A stretch of 7,046 bases of DNA from Marmoricola sp. (lineage in GTDB: Bacteria > Actinomycetota > Actinomycetes > Propionibacteriales > Nocardioidaceae): NCBI GenBank assembly GCA_030151765.1, contig JASLCW010000408.1:1-7046 (forward strand). The letters run 5' to 3'. Below the pieces are notes generated by a model. That model was not told the DNA's origin and ran no database searches. It worked only from the letters and a program-made list of their open reading frames with translations. This document shows positions 1 through 4,977 of the stretch, in pieces (the stretch's first letter is position 1; each line of letters starts with the position of its first letter). Position numbers and translations under genes: made by a program.

Positions 1-331
1 TGATCTCCTGCTTGAACTCGGGGGCCGGAGCCTCGGCACCACCCTGCTCGCCGGCGAAGGTGCGCCCGGCGTCGGCGATCTCCGTGAGGAGACCGGCCGG
101 CTTGTGGAGGTTGTCGCCCGACTCGGCGAAGCGCGCGGCGAGGGCGTCACGTACGACGGCCGGGCCGATCTCGTCGATCGTCGCCAGCGGCCCGGCGGAG
201 TAGCCGCAGCCGAAACGCATCGCCGCGTCGATGTCGGCGGCCGAGGCATAGCCGGCCTCGAACATGCGTACCGCGTGGTTGAGGTACGGCAGGACAAGGA
301 GGTCGTGGATCTCGGCGCTGCTCTGAGTCAT
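1..331 (-). CDS. 3-hydroxyacyl-CoA dehydrogenase family protein, N-terminal part (runs off left edge)
   Basis: The gene runs leftward off the edge; 110 residues are visible. They match the C-terminal helical substrate/dimer domain of 3-hydroxybutyryl-CoA dehydrogenases: LPYLNHAVRMFEAGYAS, then DIDAAMRFGCGY and GPLATIDEIG (residues about 12-55). In this family that domain normally follows an NAD-binding Rossmann domain, yet here it comes first. It is followed by an Ala/Pro/Gly-rich linker (about residues 94-105) reaching the edge. The ATG at 331 is secure, because the frame has a TAG at 355-353 and no other start in between. From memory, some actinobacterial members are long proteins ordered C-domain, Rossmann domain, C-domain; this fits but the rest is not visible. 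The family motif GYPMGP reads GYSAGP, so this leading copy may be structural. Likely role: NAD-dependent oxidation of 3-hydroxyacyl-CoA in fatty-acid or hydroxybutyrate metabolism, in the cytoplasm. The family is fairly sure, the architecture is inferred. Confidence 0.8.
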   Translation of the reverse strand, partial: MTQSSAEIHDLLVLPYLNHAVRMFEAGYASAADIDAAMRFGCGYSAGPLATIDEIGPAVVRDALAARFAESGDNLHKPAGLLTEIADAGRTFAGEQGGAEAPAPEFKQEI

Positions 332-349
332 GCGCCGATGGTGCCACGG

Positions 350-374
350 ATGCTACTCGACGGTAACCCGTCGA
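350..374 (-). promoter_or_regulatory. Candidate promoter and operator of the hydroxyacyl-CoA dehydrogenase gene
   Basis: On the minus strand a -10-like TAGCAT lies at 355-350, giving a start of transcription roughly 12 nt before the ATG at 331. Directly upstream, at 357-374, is a perfect inverted repeat: TCGACGG, spacer TAAC, CCGTCGA (7-bp arms, 18 bp in all). Its position over the -10/-35 spacer is where a TetR- or GntR-like repressor could act. No good -35 hexamer is seen. The repeat is directly visible; the regulatory role is inferred. Confidence 0.4.
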
Positions 375-422
375 CCACGAATCGGACGAGTCCTTGCTCA
401 CACCCATCCGGGGGTGGCGCAC

Positions 423-434
423 TACCGTCCTGTC
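423..434 (+). promoter_or_regulatory. Candidate leaderless -10 element for the SnoaL-like gene
   Basis: TACCGT at 423-428 matches the actinobacterial TANNNT -10 pattern and sits 6 nt before the ATG at 435. No Shine-Dalgarno sequence stands at the usual distance. This fits transcription starting at or near the A of the start codon. No convincing -35 is seen. A short inverted repeat, CACCC (401-405) and GGGTG (412-416), lies upstream. Confidence 0.35.
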
Positions 435-962
435 ATGGCAATCGACGATTCCCTTCGGGCGCGCCGCGAGGCCGTCGTACGGGAGCACATGGAGTCCGAG
501 AACGAGCACGACTACGCGACCACGATGGGCACCTTCTCGCACCCGCGCTACGAGATCGTCCCGACGGGCGACGTGTACGACGGCACCGAGGCCGTGCAGC
601 GCTATTTCGCCGAGACCCGGACCGCCTTCCCCGACCAGCGCAACCGGCTCGTGAAGATGCACCATGCCGACGATTCGGTGGTCGTCGAGTTCGACCTGCT
701 CGGCACGCATCTCGGCCCCTTCCGCGGCCTGCCGGCGACCGGGCGCGCCTTCGAGGTGCGCTGCGTGGCGATCTTCGAGTTCGACGAGGACGCCGGCATC
801 GTCTGCGAGCGGCCCTACTTCGACTCGGCCACGATCCTGCGCCAGCTGGGCATCGCGCACGACCCGCTGACCCTGCGCGGACGCCTCGCCACCGTGGCCA
901 ATCACCCGGTGACGATAGGGCGCGCCGTCGTGCGGGACCTCGTCCGGCGTACCCGCGGCTGA
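435..962 (+). CDS. SnoaL-like / NTF2-fold ester-cyclase family protein
   Basis: This 175-residue protein has the size and pattern of SnoaL-like proteins of the NTF2 fold. An N-terminal helical part (about 1-35) is followed by TFSHPRYEIVPTG, the DGTEAVQRYF helix (50-58), the strand SVVVEFDLLGTHLGPF (81-96), the family-typical GLPATGRAFEVR (98-109), then AIFEFDEDAGIVCERPYFD (112-130). Members are small-molecule cyclases, isomerases or hydrolases, or simply ligand-binding; the substrate cannot be told. It is probably cytoplasmic: no signal peptide or membrane segment is seen. The ATG at 435 was chosen over an in-frame ATG at 330 because the residues before it do not resemble the family and the TACCGT element lies just ahead. 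It is divergent from the hydroxyacyl-CoA dehydrogenase gene and ends 20 nt before nucS. Confidence 0.8.
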   Translation: MAIDDSLRARREAVVREHMESENEHDYATTMGTFSHPRYEIVPTGDVYDGTEAVQRYFAETRTAFPDQRNRLVKMHHADDSVVVEFDLLGTHLGPFRGLPATGRAFEVRCVAIFEFDEDAGIVCERPYFDSATILRQLGIAHDPLTLRGRLATVANHPVTIGRAVVRDLVRRTRG

Positions 963-967
963 TCGGT

Positions 968-982
968 TAGGTTCTTGCGCTG
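968..982 (+). promoter_or_regulatory. Candidate leaderless -10 element for nucS
   Basis: TAGGTT at 968-973 matches TANNNT and lies 9 nt before the nucS ATG (983), straight after the stop of the SnoaL-like gene (960-962). No Shine-Dalgarno sequence is present in the 20-nt gap. nucS could therefore have its own promoter and a leaderless or near-leaderless mRNA. Inferred from position and consensus only. Confidence 0.35.
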
Positions 983-1669
983 ATGAGACTCGTTGTCGCG
1001 CGCTGCCAGGTCGACTACGCCGGACGCCTCGCCGCCCACCTGCCGATGGCCACCCGCGTCCTGATGCTCAAGGCCGATGGTTCGGTCCTGATCCACTCCG
1101 ACGGCGGCTCCTACAAGCCGCTCAACTGGATGAGCCCGCCGTGCAAGTTCACCGAGGGCGAGACCGACGACGGTCGCGTCGAGTGGACGGTCGTCAGTCC
1201 CAAGACCGAGGACACGCTGCGGATCCTGATCGAGGAGATCCTGCACGAGAGCGAGCACGACCTCGGCATCGATCCCGGCCTGCAGAAGGACGGTGTCGAG
1301 AAGCATCTCCAGGAGCTCCTCGCCGAACACCCCGCGAGCCTCGGCGAGGGCCTCAATCTCGTACGCCGCGAATTCCCCACCGCCATCGGGCCCGTCGACC
1401 TGATGTGCCGCGACGCCGAGGGTTTCTCCGTCGCCGTGGAGATCAAGCGTCGCGGCGAGATCGACGGGGTCGAGCAGCTCACCAGATATCTGGAGCTGCT
1501 CAACCGCGACCCCCTGCTCACGACGAAGGGCGCCGTCCGCGGCATCTTCGCCGCCCAGGAGATCAAGCCCCAGGCCCGCGTCCTCGCCGAGGACCGCGGC
1601 ATCCAGTGCGTCGTCGTCGACTACGACGCCCTGCGGGGACTGGACAATGCCGAGGACCGGCTCTTCTGA
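983..1669 (+). CDS. nucS: NucS/EndoMS mismatch-specific endonuclease
   Basis: NucS (EndoMS) cleaves both strands at mismatched bases and provides non-canonical mismatch repair in actinobacteria and archaea lacking MutS/MutL. The 228-residue length is typical. The N-terminal DNA-binding domain (about 1-105) holds [13 protein letters not shown] with the conserved Trp49. The RecB-like nuclease domain (about 120-215) holds [16 protein letters not shown], with Asp139, then Glu153-x-Lys155 in VEIKRRG. The 14- and 16-residue spacings match the Asp, Glu and Lys catalytic residues known for archaeal NucS. Further support comes from Gln165-Tyr169 (QLTRY) and the [18 protein letters not shown] segment. 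The protein ends in DRLF, which resembles the C-terminal beta-clamp-binding tail described for actinobacterial NucS. Nothing is truncated. The start MRLVVARC is the family start. A coiled-coil gene and a DUF488 gene follow on the same strand. Confidence 0.95.
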   Translation: MRLVVARCQVDYAGRLAAHLPMATRVLMLKADGSVLIHSDGGSYKPLNWMSPPCKFTEGETDDGRVEWTVVSPKTEDTLRILIEEILHESEHDLGIDPGLQKDGVEKHLQELLAEHPASLGEGLNLVRREFPTAIGPVDLMCRDAEGFSVAVEIKRRGEIDGVEQLTRYLELLNRDPLLTTKGAVRGIFAAQEIKPQARVLAEDRGIQCVVVDYDALRGLDNAEDRLF

Positions 1670-1710
1670 GGGACTTTTCCACAGATGCCTGCCGGGGGCT
1701 GGTGCGGTCC

Positions 1711-1734
1711 GCAGCGGCTGCCTAACGTGAGCGC
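1711..1734 (+). promoter_or_regulatory. Candidate leaderless promoter for the coiled-coil protein gene
   Basis: TAACGT at 1723-1728 matches TANNNT and lies exactly 6 nt before the ATG at 1735, the same spacing as at the SnoaL-like gene. A near-palindrome, GCAGC-G-GCTGC (1711-1721), abuts it. The 65-nt gap after nucS shows no Shine-Dalgarno sequence, no T-tract terminator and no clear -35. It would also serve the DUF488 gene downstream. Confidence 0.4.
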
Positions 1735-2034
1735 ATGGAGCGAAGCACAGAACTGGGTCCCCGGCTGGTCCGGGTGGAGAATGACACGGTGTCCATCTAC
1801 GAGTTGATCGGCGATGTCCAGGAGACGGTCGACGGCCACACTCAGGCTCTCTCCGAGATCCGCGGAACCGTCGACAGCCACACCCAAGCCCTCACCCAGC
1901 TCCAGGGAACCGTCGACAGCCACACCCAGGCGATCGCCGAGCAGGGCCGCGTCCTGGACCAACACACCAAGACCCTCGCCGAGCACGGCGAGCTGCTCCA
2001 CGAGATCCTCCGCCGCCTGCCCGAGGCCGCCTGA
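1735..2034 (+). CDS. Small coiled-coil protein built of 14-residue repeats, function unknown
   Basis: I do not recognise a family for this 99-residue protein. Residues 31-86 are four tandem 14-residue units, best seen as TVDGHTQALSEIRG, TVDSHTQALTQLQG and TVDSHTQAIAEQGR, then a diverged VLDQHTKTLAEHGE. Aliphatic residues recur every seven positions without a break from I25 to L88 (I25, V32, L39, V46, L53, V60, I67, L74, L81, L88), as in a continuous coiled coil. At the other core position histidines (35, 49, 63, 77, 84) alternate mainly with I42, L56 and Q70. There is no signal peptide, membrane segment or cysteine. It is 65 nt after nucS and 9 nt before the DUF488 gene, so co-transcription with DUF488 is likely. 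It may be an oligomerising scaffold or adaptor; no enzymatic motif is visible. That it is a real gene is supported by the promoter-like element and the regular heptads. Confidence 0.75.
   Translation: MERSTELGPRLVRVENDTVSIYELIGDVQETVDGHTQALSEIRGTVDSHTQALTQLQGTVDSHTQAIAEQGRVLDQHTKTLAEHGELLHEILRRLPEAA
1864..1928 (+). repeat. In-frame direct repeat inside the coiled-coil gene
   Basis: An identical 23-bp block starting GGAACCGTCGACAGCC occurs at 1864-1886 and again at 1906-1928, an offset of 42 bp, which equals the 14-residue protein repeat. The exact identity, synonymous positions included, suggests a recent unit duplication, or gene conversion, within a repeat that is otherwise diverged. Confidence 0.9.
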
Positions 2035-2043
2035 GTCGCCGGG

Positions 2044-2409
2044 ATGACAGGACGACGAGAGGTACGAGTACTCCGGGCCTACGACCCGCCCGGCCCCGAC
2101 GACGGTCGGCGGGTGCTGGTCGATCGCCTCTGGCCGCGCGGGCTGAGCAAGGAGAAGGCGCACTTCGACGAATGGTGCAAGAGCGTCGCTCCGTCCGCGG
2201 AGCTGCGCCGCTGGTACGGCCACGATCCCGAGCTCTTCACCGAGTTCGCACAGCGCTACCGAGCAGAGCTCGCCGAGGGCGACCAGGCCAAGGCACTCGC
2301 CCATCTGCGTGAACTCGCCGGCGAAGGGCGCCTCACGCTGCTCACCTCGAGCAGACGCAGCGACATCAGCGACGCGACCGTGCTGGCCGAGATCCTCAAC
2401 CGGTCCTGA
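2044..2409 (+). CDS. DUF488 family protein (YeaO-type)
   Basis: This 121-residue protein is a clear YeaO-type DUF488 member. It has RAYDPPGPDDGRRVLVDRLWPRG (residues 11-33, with the hallmark VDRLWPRG), WCKSVAPSAELRRWYGHDP (44-62), FAQRYRAEL and the closing VLAEIL. The biochemical function of the family is not established, and these are small cytoplasmic proteins. Near the end, where E. coli YeaO has an AKN...NH pattern, this protein reads SSRRSDISDA, so it belongs to a variant subgroup. The ATG at 2044 follows the coiled-coil stop by 9 nt with only a weak GGG upstream, which points to translational coupling. The stop codon directly abuts the stop of the convergent aldehyde dehydrogenase gene. 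Confidence 0.88.
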   Translation: MTGRREVRVLRAYDPPGPDDGRRVLVDRLWPRGLSKEKAHFDEWCKSVAPSAELRRWYGHDPELFTEFAQRYRAELAEGDQAKALAHLRELAGEGRLTLLTSSRRSDISDATVLAEILNRS

Positions 2410-2414
2410 TCAGG
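2405..2414. other. Palindrome spanning the two abutting convergent stop codons
   Basis: CCTGATCAGG is a perfect 10-bp palindrome centred exactly between the DUF488 stop (TGA, 2407-2409) and the aldehyde dehydrogenase stop (TCA on the + strand, 2410-2412). There are no bases between the genes, and no stem-loop with a T-tract is seen that would work as an intrinsic terminator. Confidence 0.6.
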
Positions 2415-3915
2415 TGTGCCGGATCCAGGTGGTCTTGAGACCGGTGAACTTGTCGAGCGCGTGCAGCGAGAGATCCCGGCCGTAGCCGGACTGGCCGAAT
2501 CCGCCGAAGGGCGTTGCGACATCGAGCGCATCCACGCAGTTCACCGACACCGTGCCGGCGCGCAGCCGCCTGGCGACGCCGTGAGCCTGCTTCAGGCTGT
2601 CCGTCCACAGTCCGGCGGCGAGCGCGTACGGCGTGCTGTTCGCCACCGTCACAGCCTCGTCCACGGTGTCGACGACGTGCACCGAGAGGACCGGCCCGAA
2701 GACCTCGGTCGTGGCGATGCGGGCGCCGGCATCCACGCCGACCAGCACCTGCGGACGGACATAGGTCGGTGCCGGCATGTCCGCGACCAAGCCACCGCCG
2801 TACACCTCGGCCGCCTCCCCCGCGCCCGACTCCATGAGCTCGATGACGCGCCGCGCCTGCCGCTCGCTGACCACCGGCCCCATGTCGGTTCCGGGATCGA
2901 GCGGATCGCCGACACTGATGGCAAGGGCACGGTCCACGACCCGTCGTACCAGCTCCTCGGCGACGCCGCGCTGGACCACCAGCCGTGAGGTCGCCGAGCA
3001 GACCTGGCCGGCATTGGTGAAGATCCCGGCAGCCACGCTGTCGGCCACCGCATCGACATCGGCGATGTCGTCGAGGACGACCACGGCACTCTTGCCACCC
3101 GCCTCCAGCCAGACCTGCTTGAGATTGGACTGGCCGGCGTACTGCTGGAAGAGCCGGCCGGTGCCGGTCGATCCGGTGAAGGTCACCACGTCGACCTCGC
3201 GATGACGGCCGAGCGCCTGGCCGACGACCGGTCCCGCACCGGGTACGACACTGAAGACGCCCTCGGGGAGTCCGGCCGCGGCGACCAGCTCGGCCAGGCG
3301 CAGCGCGGACAGCGGAGAATCCTCGGCAGGTTTGAGGATGACGCTGTTCCCGGCAGCGAGCGCCGGGGCGATCTTCCAGATCGCGAGCTCCAGCGGGTAG
3401 TTCCACGGGACCACCGCGGCCACGACCCCGAGCGGCTCTCGACTCACGAGAGCGAGATCGTCACGACCGGTCGGGGCGATCTCGCCATAGACCTTGTCCA
3501 GCGACTCGGCGTACCAGCGCAGGATCGCCGCCGAGCCGGGCGCGTCGATCGCGAGAGTGTCGACGATGCGCTTGCCGGCGTCGAGGCTGTCGAGGAGCGC
3601 GAGCTCTTCGACATGGTCCTCGACCTGCTGCGCGATCCGGTGCAGTACGCCGGCCCGCTCGCGCGGCGATGCCTCCGCCCAATGGCCGGCCCCGAAGGCA
3701 TGGCGCGCACCCGCCACCGCCAGGTCGACGTCGTGCTCGTCGCACTCGGCGACCTCGGCCAGCAGCGAACCGTCCGCGGGGTTGATCGTCGGCCTCGTCG
3801 CGCCCGACGCGGCCGCCACCGAACCGCCGATCCAGGCATTCGTCGCGGGGGTGAGCTTCCCGGCTCGCGCCCGCCATTCCGCACTGGTCACCTGGTCGCG
3901 GGTCTCGCTGCTCAT
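2410..3915 (-). CDS. NAD(P)-dependent aldehyde dehydrogenase, PuuC-like
   Basis: A complete 501-residue aldehyde dehydrogenase that oxidises an aldehyde to its carboxylate. Numbering from the ATG at 3915, it has PWN with Asn172, KPAE with Lys195, the cofactor motif FTGSTGTG (246-253), LEAGGKS with catalytic Glu271, GQVCSATSR with nucleophile Cys306 and EVFGPV with Glu404. The closest family I recall is PuuC, the gamma-glutamyl-gamma-aminobutyraldehyde dehydrogenase of putrescine use. Shared stretches are WYAESLDKVYGE, REPLGVVAAVVPWN and the C-terminal SLHALDKFTGLKTTWI. Substrate specificity across this family is loose, so no gene name is given. A GTG at 3933 would add six residues, but it lies inside an inverted repeat at 3922-3936, so the ATG is preferred. 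It is last in the minus-strand row, 84 nt after the LysR gene; a LysR-type box in that gap suggests control by that regulator. Confidence 0.92.
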   Translation of the reverse strand: MSSETRDQVTSAEWRARAGKLTPATNAWIGGSVAAASGATRPTINPADGSLLAEVAECDEHDVDLAVAGARHAFGAGHWAEASPRERAGVLHRIAQQVEDHVEELALLDSLDAGKRIVDTLAIDAPGSAAILRWYAESLDKVYGEIAPTGRDDLALVSREPLGVVAAVVPWNYPLELAIWKIAPALAAGNSVILKPAEDSPLSALRLAELVAAAGLPEGVFSVVPGAGPVVGQALGRHREVDVVTFTGSTGTGRLFQQYAGQSNLKQVWLEAGGKSAVVVLDDIADVDAVADSVAAGIFTNAGQVCSATSRLVVQRGVAEELVRRVVDRALAISVGDPLDPGTDMGPVVSERQARRVIELMESGAGEAAEVYGGGLVADMPAPTYVRPQVLVGVDAGARIATTEVFGPVLSVHVVDTVDEAVTVANSTPYALAAGLWTDSLKQAHGVARRLRAGTVSVNCVDALDVATPFGGFGQSGYGRDLSLHALDKFTGLKTTWIRHT

Positions 3916-3921
3916 GCCCCA

Positions 3922-3936
3922 ACGGTGGGCCACCGT
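3922..3936. promoter_or_regulatory. Inverted repeat just upstream of the aldehyde dehydrogenase start
   Basis: ACGGTGG (3922-3928), a single central G, then CCACCGT (3930-3936) form a perfect 7-bp-arm dyad ending 6 nt before the ATG at 3915. It could be an operator, or an mRNA hairpin (ACGGT/ACCGT stem with a 5-nt loop) limiting translation. It lacks the T-N11-A pattern of LysR-type sites, so it may serve another factor. Confidence 0.45.
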
Positions 3937-3971
3937 CTGTCATCTGTCGAGCGGGAGAAAGCGAGCACTTG

Positions 3972-3988
3972 CATCGAAGGAATCGATG
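3972..3988. promoter_or_regulatory. LysR-type regulator recognition box (ATC-N9-GAT, T-N11-A)
   Basis: CATCGA (3972-3977), spacer AGGAA, TCGATG (3983-3988) is a perfect 6-bp-arm dyad. It contains ATC-N9-GAT at 3973-3987 and T-N11-A at 3974-3986, the classical LysR-type binding pattern. It lies between the LysR gene and the aldehyde dehydrogenase, centred at 3980, which is 65 bp from the ATG at 3915. LysR-type recognition sites typically lie around -65 from the transcription start, so the fit is good if the transcript begins near that ATG. Confidence 0.6.
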
Positions 3989-3999
3989 ACTGGACGGGC

Positions 4000-4956
4000 C
4001 TACCCGGCGGACCCGGCGAGGCGGGCACCGACCTCGCGACAGACCCGGATGAAGGCATCCGCCTTGCGGGTGATCCGGGCCTGCCGCATCCGCACGGCCA
4101 CCACGTCGAGCGCCGGGAAGTCGTCGGCGAGCCGGACCGTGACGATCTCGCCGCCGCCGTAGGTCTGGTCGTGCGCCGGCCGCTGGTTGAGCACCGCGTA
4201 GCCATGACCGGCCGCGACCATCGACCGGACCGTCTCGTATCCGGCCGTCCGGTGCCGCACCCGCGGCTCCACGCCGACCTCTTCGAAGAGCGAGCGGAAG
4301 TAGGTCGACGTGTGCGGCAGCTCCAGCATCACGACGGGATCGTCGGCGAGTTCGGCGAGATGGACCTTCGCCCGCCGGGCGAGCCGATGCCCCTTGGCGA
4401 GCAGCACATACGGAGTCGCCGAGCTGACCTTGGTGCCTTCCAGGTCGTCCTCGAGGTCATAGGCGTACATCAGGGCCGCCTCGGCACGGCCCGTTCGGAG
4501 GCTCTGCTTGAGGGCGGCGTGTTCGGCCTCGACCACCTCGAGTTCGACCGCCGGATGGCGCTCGGCGTACAAGGTCACCAGATGCGGGAGCCAGAACGGG
4601 GCGAGCGTGTCGAAGCAACCGACCGTCAGGGTCCCCACCAGCTCGCCGCCGGCGCTGGCGGCACTGTCGGCGAGCTCCTGGCTGTGGGACAGGAAGCCGC
4701 GCAGTTCGGCATAGAAGGCCCGGCCGGCCGGAGTCAGCGCAAGCCCGCGCGCGTGGTGCCGCAAGAGCAGCTGTACGCCGAGCTCCTTCTCGAGCTGGGC
4801 GATCGCGGTCGACACCGCGGACTGCGAGACGACGAGCTCGCGAGCCGCGGCCGTCATGCTGCCGAGCTCGGCCGCAGCCGCGAAATAGCGCAGTTGCACC
4901 AGGGTGAACGAGGGAGGCTTCACGCGCCCATCCTGCCGCTTGGCCGCCATTCCCAT
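4000..4956 (-). CDS. LysR-family transcriptional regulator
   Basis: This 318-residue protein is a standard LysR-type regulator. The winged helix-turn-helix occupies about residues 18-77: FTLVQLRYFAAAAELGS, TAAARELVVSQSAVSTAIAQLEKELG, then LLLRHHARGLALTPAG. A linker helix is followed by the effector-binding domain (about 106-310), which begins GTLTVGCFDTLAPFWLPHL and has the small-ligand pocket pattern LLAKGHRLA and MVAAGHGYAVLNQRP. It should bind DNA as a tetramer and switch with a small metabolite, probably a substrate or intermediate of the neighbouring enzymes. ATGs at 4956 and 4950 are both possible, as is a GTG at 4923; the longest is given. It lies 21 nt after the M20 gene on the same strand, unlike the usual divergent LysR layout. 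A palindrome, CGGGTACCCG (4959-4968), sits just before its start. Confidence 0.93.
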   Translation of the reverse strand: MGMAAKRQDGRVKPPSFTLVQLRYFAAAAELGSMTAAARELVVSQSAVSTAIAQLEKELGVQLLLRHHARGLALTPAGRAFYAELRGFLSHSQELADSAASAGGELVGTLTVGCFDTLAPFWLPHLVTLYAERHPAVELEVVEAEHAALKQSLRTGRAEAALMYAYDLEDDLEGTKVSSATPYVLLAKGHRLARRAKVHLAELADDPVVMLELPHTSTYFRSLFEEVGVEPRVRHRTAGYETVRSMVAAGHGYAVLNQRPAHDQTYGGGEIVTVRLADDFPALDVVAVRMRQARITRKADAFIRVCREVGARLAGSAG

Positions 4957-4958
4957 CT

Positions 4959-4968
4959 CGGGTACCCG
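4959..4968. promoter_or_regulatory. Short palindrome before the LysR start
   Basis: CGGGTACCCG is a perfect 10-bp palindrome in the 21-nt gap between the M20 gene and the LysR gene. It might affect LysR translation or be an autoregulatory site, but short GC palindromes are common by chance and it does not match T-N11-A. Confidence 0.2.
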
Positions 4969-4977
4969 TCAGCCCGT

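Noticed and set aside
332..434. Possible small RNA or riboswitch in the 103-nt divergent gap
   Set aside because: Only two short dyads and promoter-like hexamers are present. No conserved riboswitch core or terminator is recognisable.
147..905. A 252-codon minus-strand frame opposite the SnoaL-like gene
   Set aside because: It crosses the divergent promoter gap and overlaps the hydroxyacyl-CoA dehydrogenase gene in another frame. It has no domain signal, while both overlapped genes do.
1675..1683. TTTTCCACA, one mismatch from the DnaA box TTATCCACA
   Set aside because: It is a single isolated near-match in a 65-nt gap, with no cluster of boxes, no AT-rich unwinding region and no dnaA/dnaN nearby.
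1864..1928. Regular 42-bp-spaced repeats resembling a CRISPR-like or minisatellite array
   Set aside because: The spacing equals 14 codons, the units are in frame and encode a regular coiled coil, and there are no unique spacers. It is a protein repeat.
3916..3933. GTG at 3933 as the aldehyde dehydrogenase start
   Set aside because: It adds only six residues, has no Shine-Dalgarno sequence and lies within an inverted repeat. It is not excluded, but the ATG at 3915 is preferred.
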